Source of the DNA: UBA4416 sp040387555
GTDB taxonomy: Bacteria > Bacteroidota > Bacteroidia > B-17B0 > Aurantibacillaceae
Direction: 5' to 3'
DNA length: 64,000 bases
Assembly (NCBI GenBank): GCA_040387555.1
Contig: JAZKDO010000001.1
Coordinates: forward strand, 310,001-374,000
This document shows, piece after piece, positions 44,162-52,667 of this stretch; position 1 is the first letter of the stretch; every line of letters starts with the position of its first letter. The notes beneath the pieces were generated by a model, which made no database searches, was not told the origin of the DNA, and worked only from the letters and a program-made list of their open reading frames with translations. The position numbers and the translations under genes are program-made.

Positions 44162-44956
44162 CTAAAGATTTTCTTTTACTTTATTTTTTACTTTTTCCAC
44201 TAAAATATGGACTGTATCAAAACTATTGTTTTTGAAGAAGTTAAAAAGAGCTTTGTTTTCATTTATATTGTTTTTAATGATTTCACATCGGTGCTGACCT
44301 TCGTTTCGGACTAAACGTAGCGAATCAAGATTAATACTTGTAAAATCATATTTTATGTTAAAAAATTCCAATCTGAAAGCGAATAATTTACTGCCTATTG
44401 TAATTTCATCAATAGACTTTTCTGGTTTATAAACGTTTCGTTTAAAGCTATTCTTTAAAACTTCGACCCCATTTTCTTTTTTAGGAAATTGTAAAGATTC
44501 CAAATGAAGTAATAGATCTTCGATTAACGGATATTTTGTGCCATAGTAATAATTAATTAATTGCTCAATTTGATAAAATGCATTAACGCAAAAGTCGTAG
44601 AATCTATCTAATTCGCTCTTTCCGCTTATTTCAAATCTTGCGTTTTCCATTCTCAAGTTATCTTTATCTAATTGACTTTTCACTATTTCGTTTTTTATAA
44701 AACTATAATCTATGGAAGCATTTCCTCTAATTGATAAATGGTTTCTTATAGCTTCTGTGTCAGTTTTTATAGGTATTAAATCTTGGTGAAACATTTCGGA
44801 ATCGTTTCTTTTTTTTATTTCATTTTGAGTGAGCTTTTCAAATTGGTTTTTTAATTCTATAACAATGGGGCTCTCCTGGCCGAGTTTGAGCGTAAGGTTG
44901 TCAATCTCTTTTTGTACCGACATCATAAATTTCAATTTGTGCGGATCTATGCTCAT
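44162..44956 (-). CDS. HEPN-like accessory (putative effector) protein of the retron
   Basis: 264 residues, mostly alpha helical. Near the C-terminus the segment LRLVRNEGQHRCEI has the R-x4-H pattern (Arg217, His222) that marks HEPN ribonucleases, preceded by a helix with FYDFCVNAFYQIEQLINYYYG. Its ATG overlaps the RT stop (ATGA) by 4 bp, so it is translated with the RT. By analogy with other retrons, where the RT-msDNA complex holds a toxin inactive, I infer an RNA-cleaving effector. The motif is short and could be chance; a helical sensor is the alternative. Confidence 0.55.
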   Translation of the reverse strand: MSIDPHKLKFMMSVQKEIDNLTLKLGQESPIVIELKNQFEKLTQNEIKKRNDSEMFHQDLIPIKTDTEAIRNHLSIRGNASIDYSFIKNEIVKSQLDKDNLRMENARFEISGKSELDRFYDFCVNAFYQIEQLINYYYGTKYPLIEDLLLHLESLQFPKKENGVEVLKNSFKRNVYKPEKSIDEITIGSKLFAFRLEFFNIKYDFTSINLDSLRLVRNEGQHRCEIIKNNINENKALFNFFKNNSFDTVHILVEKVKNKVKENL

Positions 44957-46200
44957 AGAGGATATTTTTTTATTGCATTTTCAATTCCTTCAGTTTTCCA
45001 TACTTCCAATAGGGAATATATGTTTAATTCGTGCTTTTGTAGAACTGCATCAGTTGTAGCAACCGTAAGTTCTTTACCACTCATATTGGAAAATAAATTT
45101 TCATATTTAGTTTTAAACTTTAAATACATTTCATCTTTCGATCCTCTTACCATTCCTAAAAACAAAATTTTTCCGTATAGATAATTATAAAACTGCGGAG
45201 CGACTCCATTATATCTTAGGAATCCCTTTTTATCCGGGAATTGGATAAGAAACTTTTTTTGTGTCTCTCCGGCATTGAATTTTTGCCAGCACATTAACCA
45301 AAAGCGTACATCTTTGATAAATTTTCGGTCAACATTACTTTTTCTGTTAACAACAATACCGGTAACTGATTGTCTTTCTCCACCGTTTTGGAGCCTTTCC
45401 TTTTCAAAATTGATTTTAAAATTTTCTTGTACCTCAATAATCTGAGTTAAGGTCTTTTTAAAGTCATCATTAAAAATAGATTTGTTAGCAGAAAATGTAA
45501 TATCATCGGCATATCTTGAATAAGTGGCATTTATTTTTTTTGCAAACTTGTATAGTTTTTTGTCAAGACTTTGGCAAACTAAGTTTGTAAGTGTTGGTGA
45601 AGTTGGTGCGCCTTGGGGTAGGAACCCATTTTCGCAACAAAGATTGGCAATTAGGTATGCTAAATGACCCTTTCCTTTTTCATCCGAAACTTTCTTTTTT
45701 TCCTTATTAGAATTTATTTCGTTTTGATCTGTCAAATAAAATGGTGCTAATCCTAATACCGTTTTGATCCTTCTGAATTCAGTGCTTGGGAAAAAGTCTT
45801 TTAAGTCGGTGTTAAAAACAAATTGTTTTCCTACATGAACTTTAGCATTATCTACGATACTCTTTTTAGGAACAAACCCTGTTGCAGCAAAGTGTGGAGT
45901 AAAAACAGCATTGAATATTTCGTTAAGACATTTTTGAATCGTTTTTAATTTATAACGAGGAGCAGAAATTGATCGCTCACCACCACTTTTCTTTTTAATA
46001 GAAAATCTTTTGTATTTATCAGTTGCTTTAAAAGCATAATAAGTTAAATGCTTAGGTTCAATACGTACATTAGTATCTTTGCCTTTTGATGGAAACTTGA
46101 TTTCATATATCCAATTTAACAATTGCGCCAATTCATCCACTGTTTCCGTTGTGGAAAAGCGAGATTTTATTTCTTCTATATGGGCAGGTTGTAAACGCAT
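44953..46200 (-). CDS. Retron-type reverse transcriptase
   Basis: 415 residues. Retron RT hallmarks are present: NAKVH (N118-H122, the NAxxH box), FNTDLKDFFPS, LPQGAPTSPTLTN, the catalytic YADD (230-233), and VTG (279-281, GIVVN). ISAPRYKLKTIQK before the palm is typical of motif 0/1. The protein primes from a structured RNA and makes multicopy single-stranded DNA. Upstream, an inverted-repeat-bounded 225-bp region fits the template RNA, and two accessory genes follow downstream. Confidence 0.9.
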   Translation of the reverse strand: MRLQPAHIEEIKSRFSTTETVDELAQLLNWIYEIKFPSKGKDTNVRIEPKHLTYYAFKATDKYKRFSIKKKSGGERSISAPRYKLKTIQKCLNEIFNAVFTPHFAATGFVPKKSIVDNAKVHVGKQFVFNTDLKDFFPSTEFRRIKTVLGLAPFYLTDQNEINSNKEKKKVSDEKGKGHLAYLIANLCCENGFLPQGAPTSPTLTNLVCQSLDKKLYKFAKKINATYSRYADDITFSANKSIFNDDFKKTLTQIIEVQENFKINFEKERLQNGGERQSVTGIVVNRKSNVDRKFIKDVRFWLMCWQKFNAGETQKKFLIQFPDKKGFLRYNGVAPQFYNYLYGKILFLGMVRGSKDEMYLKFKTKYENLFSNMSGKELTVATTDAVLQKHELNIYSLLEVWKTEGIENAIKKYPL

Positions 46201-46215
46201 GTGTCTTTTAAAAAA

Positions 46216-46440
46216 TGAAGTGCCAACTGTAGATTTTCTTTATGGATAAATCCTCATAAATTCAATGGAGATCCATGTATTCATATTTTATATAATGTAT
46301 TCCATATCAACAACTATCGTCAATAATGTCTCATTATATTTCAATGCTGAACAATGAAAATAACTACCATTTTCACAGCCATTACTGGCCGACATTGCAA
46401 ATCGCAATGAACAGTTCAAAATCATTTGGTTGGCACTTCA
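46216..46440 (-). ncRNA. Retron msr-msd RNA
   Basis: Perfect 12-bp inverted repeats GTTGGCACTTCA (46429-46440, a1) and TGAAGTGCCAAC (46216-46227, a2) bound this gene-free stretch 16 bp before the RT start. Inside, read on the minus strand, stem-loops CATTGC/GCAATG (46393-46409), GCCA/TGGC (46378-46389) and TGAAAAT/ATTTTCA (46355-46375) form an msr-like series, and a lower TGGAT/ATCCA arm (46243-46275) can close the msd part. The boundaries are firm; the branching G and the exact msDNA are not. Confidence 0.8.
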
Positions 46441-46450
46441 ATGGGCATAT

Positions 46451-47080
46451 TTAATTTATTACTCTAAATGTTAAATTTATTCTTTCACCAATTTTTATTG
46501 CAGTTTTGGGAACTTGATGCTGCCAAAAATGTTGTGTTGCTCCTTGCATAACCAAGAAAGTTCCATGTTTTAGATCAACTTCATATTTTTCTTTATGATC
46601 ATCAATTCTTCGCAATTGAAATTTACGAGTTGCTCCAAAATTCACCGAACCAATTATCGGATTTTTACCTAATTCTTTTTCAGCATCAGTATGCCAACCG
46701 ACATAGTCTTGTCCATCACGATAACGGTTTAACAATACACTTGAAAACTTTACTTTTGCCTCTGCTTCAATTTTTTCTTTTATTTCTAAAAGCTCGCTCG
46801 TCCAAGGTAATGGATTTAATTTTATACCGGAGTAAGTGTATGATTTGTTGTTGTCTCCATACCACGCTGACAACCTTGGCAATGGCAGCTCTTTACCGTA
46901 CATCATAATCTTATCCTGTTTCCATTCAATCTTTTCTAATAGCGATTTTAATATTATATCGCTTTGTAATTTATTAAAGAATGCAGGATGATAAAGTAAT
47001 TCTCCATCCCTTAACTTTATTAATGGATTCGGAGTTTCTATGGCTTGCCCGAATAAGTTTGCTTGATTATTATTGTCCAT
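46451..47080 (-). CDS. AlkB-like 2-oxoglutarate/Fe(II) dioxygenase
   Basis: Start set at ATG 47080 (MDNNNQANLFGQA, 209 residues); the frame continues upstream to 47128 but would overlap the preceding gene. Iron ligands HTD (WHTDAEKEL) and the late His in FWQHQVPKT, and the 2OG-binding Arg in RINLTFR, are visible. It repairs alkylated bases by oxidative demethylation. The stop is 11 bp from the start of the retron RNA, so readthrough from AlkB may feed the retron. Confidence 0.88.
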   Translation of the reverse strand: MDNNNQANLFGQAIETPNPLIKLRDGELLYHPAFFNKLQSDIILKSLLEKIEWKQDKIMMYGKELPLPRLSAWYGDNNKSYTYSGIKLNPLPWTSELLEIKEKIEAEAKVKFSSVLLNRYRDGQDYVGWHTDAEKELGKNPIIGSVNFGATRKFQLRRIDDHKEKYEVDLKHGTFLVMQGATQHFWQHQVPKTAIKIGERINLTFRVIN

Positions 47081-47099
47081 GTCTGTAAATTTAATTGAT

Positions 47100-47900
47100 T
47101 TATAGGTTAGTTTTAAATATGTATTCAACTCTTGAAATTGACTTAGTTATTTTTTTCATTGCACTTGGTCTGAAAACCTCTGTTACTATGGAACTACCGT
47201 TGGAGGATAATAGATCAGCCTGTTTAAACATTTTATAAAATGTTTCTAACCTCAGCCCATTTATGGGGCTTACGCAGACGAAATAATTCAAACCTTCAAA
47301 ATTCTCTGTTACGTTTTGAAAGACTACATTCAAGTCCAGGCTTGTTAAATCTAACACGTTAGAAAATAGGTGAATCTTTATTTTTTCCTTTTCCTGAAAG
47401 GTCTTAATAGAAAGAGGAGTGTCTGCCTTTTCATTAATAGCCATAGTGTCGGGCTTTGGCTTTCTCTGATAAATTGCATCGATATGTTCTAAGCCCCTTT
47501 GCAATGCAACTGAGGATGGCTCAATCAAAGTGAATCTTGATAAATCGAGATTGATATTATTAATTTTAATAAAGTCAATCAAAACTCCCGAAGCAAAAGC
47601 TTGCCCGCATCCCCAGTCTATTATTTCAGCAGACTTGTTGTTAAAATCGTCTTTGCTAAATAGTGAAGCAAAAGCAAGATTGAGCTTATGTTGATGCATG
47701 TCGCCATAAGAAGCCAAATAGGTGTTAAGTTGTTCGGGTGTCTGAAGGATCGCTGTCCCATTACTCAATTGACTATAATATTTGGAGTATCCATCAGCTG
47801 GAAAATTCTGAATATTGAATTCGCAGATAGCTTTGAAAGTTGGATTTACTGCGATTGCTGATTTAATATCGGTAGCGTAATTTTTATTCATAGTTTCCAT
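47100..47900 (-). CDS. Class I SAM-dependent methyltransferase-like protein
   Basis: Start set at ATG 47900 (METMNKNYATDIKS, 266 residues) instead of the farther ATG at 47945, which lies inside the regulatory palindrome region. A Rossmann core is visible: AEIIDWGCGQAFASGVLIDF (motif I), FTLIEPSS (motif II) and HLFSNVLDL. It may modify rRNA, tRNA or a small molecule; the family (Rsm22-like is possible) is not sure. Twenty bp before the AlkB-like gene, in the same direction. Confidence 0.65.
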   Translation of the reverse strand: METMNKNYATDIKSAIAVNPTFKAICEFNIQNFPADGYSKYYSQLSNGTAILQTPEQLNTYLASYGDMHQHKLNLAFASLFSKDDFNNKSAEIIDWGCGQAFASGVLIDFIKINNINLDLSRFTLIEPSSVALQRGLEHIDAIYQRKPKPDTMAINEKADTPLSIKTFQEKEKIKIHLFSNVLDLTSLDLNVVFQNVTENFEGLNYFVCVSPINGLRLETFYKMFKQADLLSSNGSSIVTEVFRPSAMKKITKSISRVEYIFKTNL

Positions 47901-47947
47901 GTTTTGGTTTTTATTTTTGTTTGTTGAAGCAAAGTTGAAATCCATTC

Positions 47948-48052
47948 GTTCAGTGAATCTGAACTGAATTATATTTTTTGTTTGGCTGCATTTTCAATCA
48001 TTTATTTAATTATGATGCAAACAAACACTACATTTGTTCAGTCAAACTGAAC
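47948..48052. promoter_or_regulatory. Two 17-bp palindromic operators in a divergent regulatory region
   Basis: GTTCAGTGAATCTGAAC (47948-47964) and GTTCAGTCAAACTGAAC (48036-48052) share GTTCAGT and CTGAAC arms and differ only in the centre. They flank an AT-rich stretch, and the second overlaps a TACATTTG -7 element (48029-48036) before the WYL gene. Probably bound by the WYL regulator to control itself and the methyltransferase/AlkB pair. Confidence 0.7.
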
Positions 48053-48058
48053 TCAACT

Positions 48059-49072
48059 ATGTCAATCAATAAAAAAGCTCAAATACGTTACCTTACCATA
48101 GATAAATGCTTAAGAAATAAGGGAAGGCTATGGACTTGGTTTGATTTATTGGAGGCTGTGAATGAAGTTCTTAGCGAGGAGATTAATCCAAAGACGAAAA
48201 CACCGATGAAAATTGGCAAAACCCAACTGTTTGAGGATTTGAAAGATTTAGAGTATCGGGTATATAATTCTCCTATCAAAAAGGAAATAAAGGGTAAAAC
48301 CACATACTATAGTTATGAAGATCCTAACTACTCGATTCAGAATGCTCCAATGAATGAAACTGAAATCAGTCATCTGAAGCAGACGATTCAAGTCCTTTCA
48401 CGCTTTGCAGGGTTACAGGGCTTCGAAATAATAAATGAAATAATTCCAGCCTTAGAATCTAAGTTTGGATTAATAAAAGTTGAAAAGCCAATAATATCTT
48501 ATGAGTCTAATCTCTTTTATGAGGGATCAAAATTTATAACACCTTTATTCAATGCTATTGTAAATAAACGATCACTGAGTGTTCAGTACCAAGATTTCAA
48601 GAGTTCTCTACCCTATAACATATCTTTTCACCCATATTATTTAAAGCAATTTAATAACCGCTGGTTTGTTTTTGGCTACAATGAGTATAATCAAAATGCC
48701 TTTTGGAACATGGCATTAGATAGAATAAAAAGCGTTGAAGAAACAAAAATTGCATATGTAGAAACGGATGTTGATTGGGAAGAGTATTTTGACGATTTCA
48801 TTGGTGTTACAAAAATAAATAATGAGGTGATAGTGGAAATTAAATTATGGTTTTCTCCAAGCCAAGCTCCCTATATTGTAACTAAGCCGATCCATCCTTC
48901 CCAAATAATCAGGAACACAGAAGATGGGCTCGAAGTGACAATAAAGGTTATCCCTAATTATGAATTGGAGAAACTCATTTTGTCTTTTGGAGATACAGTA
49001 AAGGTTATAAGTCCGGAAAGCTTTCAACACAGAATTTCAAAAAGGATTCAAGAGTCCGCTAAGTTATATTAG
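48059..49072 (+). CDS. WYL-domain transcriptional regulator
   Basis: 337 residues from ATG 48059 (MSINKKAQIRYLTIDKCLRNKG); the longer frame starting at 47978 would include the operators and is rejected. An N-terminal winged HTH (about 5-90) is followed by a WYL domain (about 165-235: LSVQYQDFKSS, FHPYYLKQFNNRWFVFGYN, AFWNMALDRIKSV) and a C-terminal WCX-like extension. WYL proteins sense nucleic acid or nucleotides and repress defence genes (as in BREX regulator BrxR). Divergent from AlkB/MTase with two operators between. Confidence 0.88.
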   Translation: MSINKKAQIRYLTIDKCLRNKGRLWTWFDLLEAVNEVLSEEINPKTKTPMKIGKTQLFEDLKDLEYRVYNSPIKKEIKGKTTYYSYEDPNYSIQNAPMNETEISHLKQTIQVLSRFAGLQGFEIINEIIPALESKFGLIKVEKPIISYESNLFYEGSKFITPLFNAIVNKRSLSVQYQDFKSSLPYNISFHPYYLKQFNNRWFVFGYNEYNQNAFWNMALDRIKSVEETKIAYVETDVDWEEYFDDFIGVTKINNEVIVEIKLWFSPSQAPYIVTKPIHPSQIIRNTEDGLEVTIKVIPNYELEKLILSFGDTVKVISPESFQHRISKRIQESAKLY

Positions 49073-49117
49073 TTTGTAACCAATTATACCAATCGGTATT
49101 ATACCTAACTGTAAAAA

Positions 49118-49885
49118 ATGGAGCTTGATATAGAAATAATTAATTTATTAAAAACAGGCAATTTAGATGCTGTTGGAAAGTGTCATTTAAGAAAAGCTAA
49201 TGAACACATATTGCAAGGTGAGTTCAATAGTGCTTACGAAAACATCATTAAGGGTTATGAATTTATTACTTGTGATTGCTTTCTCGGCAACTGGCTAAAA
49301 AAGGGTTTAAATAAGATGGTAGGTGAACCTTTGCGTTTGGATTGTGAGACATACCAGTTTCATTTAGTTCAAGCCTTTGCCTATTGGTTAAGTAAAGAAT
49401 TTGAAGCGGCATTAATTAGTATAAATAAATATATTGAGGTGAAAAGCGATGAAGAGATTGGCTATTACTTAAAAGGAAGAATATACTCAGGAATGGAAAA
49501 TTTTTTAGAAGCAATTGAATGCTACAGTAAAGGATTACTTATAAAAAGAACCAATAAAGCTTTGTACAGAATTGGTAGGACTAAAGAAGAGTGTTTGAAT
49601 GAAAATGGTTTGCCTGAATTATATGAAGCCTCTTTGGATAATGTAATAAGTCATTGCTCCGGTAGGTTAGCGGAGAATTCAGTTAAAAGAGGAATATTTC
49701 TGCCGAATGATGATGCTTTCTTTTCAAAAAGTTTTAACGACAGCGGTAGTTTATTTTTTGTCTATTGTGAGCGGACGGAGGAAAACATCAAACTAAAAGA
49801 TGGATCAGAGTTAAATTTTTTACAAGAAAAAGCCAGGCTGCTTTACTCCCTGATTGAAAACAGAGACCTATTTTTAATTGATTAA
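49118..49885 (+). CDS. Tetratricopeptide-like protein, 255 residues
   Basis: Helical repeats with TPR character (AYENIIKGYEF, AFAYWLSKEFEAALISINKYIEV, GYYLKGRIYSGMENFLEAIECYSKGLLI, about 45-150), then a non-repeat tail. It is 45 bp after the WYL gene and could share its transcript. I do not recognise a family; a scaffold or sensor role is possible. Confidence 0.65.
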   Translation: MELDIEIINLLKTGNLDAVGKCHLRKANEHILQGEFNSAYENIIKGYEFITCDCFLGNWLKKGLNKMVGEPLRLDCETYQFHLVQAFAYWLSKEFEAALISINKYIEVKSDEEIGYYLKGRIYSGMENFLEAIECYSKGLLIKRTNKALYRIGRTKEECLNENGLPELYEASLDNVISHCSGRLAENSVKRGIFLPNDDAFFSKSFNDSGSLFFVYCERTEENIKLKDGSELNFLQEKARLLYSLIENRDLFLID

Positions 49886-50412
49886 AAATTGAGGATTACC
49901 GCCTTTTATTTATATTTGGTTATTGTATCGTCCATTGGTTAGTTCTATAACCATATTGGGAGTAGCCTTACAAAGAAGCCATACTATTAATTTAGCATGG
50001 CTTCGACCATTCAACAAGCCTCCATCTTAACCATTTTTATCCGTTTATAAGCGTTTAAAACGCTTTTTTGACCTGAGCTTCGAATACCTTTGGAAGATGG
50101 TAGATTTATTAGTAGTGATTCATTGCTCTTAGCAAAAAATGTCACAGAAGGTAAAAAGTGTCCTTTGAAATCCAGTTCCGAATGCAGGAGCCTTATAAGA
50201 AAATGTCATGGAGTGGTAAAAGTGTCCTTCGATGCTTCAATCTTTTCTATAACTTGTACGCATGAAACAAAACGAACAGTTTCAAAGGGACAGCTATCTC
50301 ATAAGCCTTTTGACAAAGAAATCTTATCAATACGTGATGAATAATTATACTCTGCCTGAACTGATCCGGCTTCAGGGGGCAATGTTGTTTTTTAGCACGA
50401 TTTAGCGAGAAA
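49886..50412. other. Gene-free stretch with two 30-bp direct repeats (possible IS21 remnant)
   Basis: Two copies of AAAATGTCA...AAGTGTCCTT (50136-50165 and 50200-50229) match at about 24 of 30 bases. Spaced terminal repeats of this kind with TGTCA and AAGTGTCC are like the multiple end repeats of IS21-family elements. A 50-codon open frame at 50262 is not convincing as a gene, and no transposase is present. Nothing else stands out. Confidence 0.35.
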
Positions 50413-52071
50413 TTACGCCTCCTTTATCAGGTGACCATACAAGTCCCAAATCCGAGCATAAGCCCTTGTATCTTCAAGGATGTCGTTTATGTTTGGTGTG
50501 GTCGGGGGTACTAGACCGGACTTCTCTTCAAAATTTGAGAAGTCCGGTTTTTTTATTTCCCCCAAACCCTTTGATAATTGGGCTATTTGGGCGATGACCC
50601 GATTTAATTCAGGGGTTCGATAATGCTCGATTTTCGTATCATATACCAAACCGGAAGGAAATACCACATTTTGGAAAGTTTGCTTTTGGTAATAGTCCCC
50701 CGAAGCCCACACAGGTGCGAGGTTTGCCGATAATCGGCAGCTAAAATTTATCAATTCTTTAGGGTTCGATAATTTTTGTTCCAACTTTTCAAGGGACTCC
50801 ATAATACCCTCTTTACGCTTCTTCATTTCAGTAGAAAATTCCTCGTAAATGTCCAAACTTACAGACCCAATAGCATGTCTTTTACGCAAATTATAGAACT
50901 CCTCCTCAACTTCGTTAAGCTTCAAAGAAAGGGCTTTTTTCTCGCTTGTGCTGGTTTCTGTTAGGTTCTCCCAAGTAAAGCGCAGTTGTTTTTCTAAAGG
51001 CTCGACAAGGGCAGGATTTACCGTATAATTTGAAAGCAATTCTTCAAACTTGCCGTGCATGATTTTAATACTTCGGTTCACCTTAATTCCGATCCTATTT
51101 ACCTTATAATAATAAAGCCCCTTCTTCTTCACGATATATCCGGTGAAAGGGGCTCCAGTTTCTGCATCTTTTACAAATACCTTCAATGGCAGGTTATCAT
51201 TGGCTTTATTGACTTTAAAGCCATCGGTCTTCTTGAGTTCGTTTGCCCTTAGAAATAAATCTTCATCAATTAAAGGAGGGTGCTTTCCTTTAATAACTTC
51301 GCCATTCAATAAATTGTGCGACATGAACCCACAATAAAAAGGGTTCGAAAATATGCCGCCAAGGGTCTGCTTAGGCATATTAATTCCCAAGCATTTTAAT
51401 TTTTCAATAATTTGATCGTAGGTCATTCCATTAGCTCGCCAAATAAATGCTTGCTTAATAGCTTCCCCTTTATCACTAAATACAATAGTTTGAGTAGGCG
51501 CACCTTTTACAAAAGAGTATCCTGTTGGTGCATTTCCAATCCACTCTCCTCTTAATAATTTCTCTCGCATTCCATCAATCGTTTTCTGTCTTCGTAAATC
51601 GTTATCGTATTTACCAAAGATGAATTGGATGTTTTGTTGCAATGCTCCTGCGTGAGAGTTTGTATCGATTGGTTGTGTAACAGCCATGATACTTACTCCG
51701 GTCTTTTTTAATTCGCTCGCTATAAAAATTGCGCTATCTCCAGTTCTACTGAATCGATCCAAACTATAAACTAAAATGAAAGAGATTTTTTCTTTACTCG
51801 CTTTTACAAATTTGAGCATTCGAGTAAACTCTTTCCGTTCATCGCTTTTCGCACTTTCATAAGTTCCACCAAAATAACCTTTAATGTCCAACTTGTTTTT
51901 TATGGCGTAATCAATGCAATACTTTTTTTGCCACTCCAAACTTTGATTGGTGTCCATTTGTTCTTTGGAACTCACCCTTGTGTAAATAACGCAATTTTGA
52001 ATAGACTCATCTTTCAATGCGGCTCCTTTGCCTTTAGCAAATTTTTTAAGCAGCGTTTCGTTGTTCTCCAT
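50413..52071 (-). CDS. Large serine recombinase B
   Basis: 553 residues from ATG 52071 (MENNETLL). Catalytic serine in YTRVSSKEQ, helix motif SLDRFSRTG, recombinase domain (about 180-260), and a coiled coil (about 380-450). Unlike recombinase A it lacks the zinc-ribbon cysteines: where they are expected, residues read VFVKDAETGAPFTGYIVKKKGLYYYKV. The C-terminus (SGLVPPTTPN...) passes through the attachment-core-like sequence and a terminator hairpin, as in A. Its catalytic part is intact, so it may still be active. Confidence 0.88.
   Translation of the reverse strand: MENNETLLKKFAKGKGAALKDESIQNCVIYTRVSSKEQMDTNQSLEWQKKYCIDYAIKNKLDIKGYFGGTYESAKSDERKEFTRMLKFVKASKEKISFILVYSLDRFSRTGDSAIFIASELKKTGVSIMAVTQPIDTNSHAGALQQNIQFIFGKYDNDLRRQKTIDGMREKLLRGEWIGNAPTGYSFVKGAPTQTIVFSDKGEAIKQAFIWRANGMTYDQIIEKLKCLGINMPKQTLGGIFSNPFYCGFMSHNLLNGEVIKGKHPPLIDEDLFLRANELKKTDGFKVNKANDNLPLKVFVKDAETGAPFTGYIVKKKGLYYYKVNRIGIKVNRSIKIMHGKFEELLSNYTVNPALVEPLEKQLRFTWENLTETSTSEKKALSLKLNEVEEEFYNLRKRHAIGSVSLDIYEEFSTEMKKRKEGIMESLEKLEQKLSNPKELINFSCRLSANLAPVWASGDYYQKQTFQNVVFPSGLVYDTKIEHYRTPELNRVIAQIAQLSKGLGEIKKPDFSNFEEKSGLVPPTTPNINDILEDTRAYARIWDLYGHLIKEA
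50506..50520. other. Putative attachment core between the two elements
   Basis: GGGTACTAGACCGGA, 12 of 15 bases equal to the sequence at tRNA-Leu (10697-10711), placed like it in the same reading frame of the nearby recombinase gene and followed by a terminator hairpin. Suggests the right end of element A joined to the left end of element B. Confidence 0.45.
50515..50554 (+). terminator. Terminator next to the second attachment core
   Basis: ACCGGACTTCTC, 10-base loop, GAGAAGTCCGGT, then TTTTTTT. A 12-bp perfect stem in + orientation lying within the recombinase B frame, in the same position relative to the core as the terminator after tRNA-Leu. Confidence 0.75.
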
Positions 52072-52300
52072 CAAGATCACCTCCTTTTATAATTGTTAGT
52101 TTTTGCTTGCTATGTTTTTGTTTCATGTATAATTCATAAAACAGGATTGATAATTTTTCCAAAGCAATTATTGTTTCTTCTGCTTCCGCATCAGAAATAT
52201 TTTCAAAGCCTTTACATTTTCTCAATTCAGCAACGCTCAACCTTTTGTGTTTTTTATTTCCATTAACACTTTCCATCTTCACGTTCTTTTCAATTTTCAT
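52046..52300 (-). CDS. Small charged protein paired with recombinase B
   Basis: 84 residues, with KHKRLSVAELRKCKGF and a helix (DAEAEETIIALEKLSILFYELYMK). Overlaps the recombinase B start by 26 bp. Counterpart of the gene at 12226-12447: Cys-Lys, a helix with an E/D-rich start and Leu-Tyr end. Likely a conserved recombinase companion. Confidence 0.7.
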   Translation of the reverse strand: MKIEKNVKMESVNGNKKHKRLSVAELRKCKGFENISDAEAEETIIALEKLSILFYELYMKQKHSKQKLTIIKGGDLDGEQRNAA

Positions 52301-52340
52301 ACTCCGATTAATTACTTGCTTTATTTGAAGTACGGTACAC

Positions 52341-52525
52341 TTATTTGAACGTGGTAGCGAATTCGACTTTCTTTTTTTGAGGGGAAAAAATCAAGGGAAT
52401 AAACTTGCACGTTCAAAATATAAGTGCCATACTCAATGGCAAATACCACTAAGAATCGTCTATTTTACAGGGATATGGGGTATAACAAAACACAAGGCAA
52501 AACTATGCCCATGCTTGGTGCTGCT
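52341..52525. repeat. Recombinase leader region, copy B
   Basis: Aligned with 12531-12715 (copy A) almost end to end; the block around 52404-52432 is identical in both. A further inverted relation CACTTATTTGAACGTG (52338-52353) to CACGTTCAAAATATAAGTG (52409-52427) suggests operator arms. Upstream of the companion-gene start at 52300. Confidence 0.75.
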
Positions 52526-52594
52526 TTCGTGGTTTAGGATTCTACTCCGAAGAATAGCACAAAATAATTCTTACTGTTTGGAATCGGAACACAA

Positions 52595-52643
52595 CTGCCG
52601 AAAAAGGCAGAAATAAAAAAAGCCCCCCATAAGGGAGGCTTAA
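52595..52643 (-). terminator. Terminators after the PepSY-like gene
   Basis: AAGCCTCCC/GGGGGGCTT-type stem (52619-52643) with U-run on the minus strand, and a second stem CTGCC/GGCAG (52595-52610) next to it. They end the transcript from the metal-resistance operon. Confidence 0.65.
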
Positions 52644-52667
52644 GCTAAACTAACAAACTATGAAAAA

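Noticed and set aside
50090..50344. 84-residue frame on the + strand
   Set aside because: Crosses both direct repeats and has no recognisable motif; considered noncoding.
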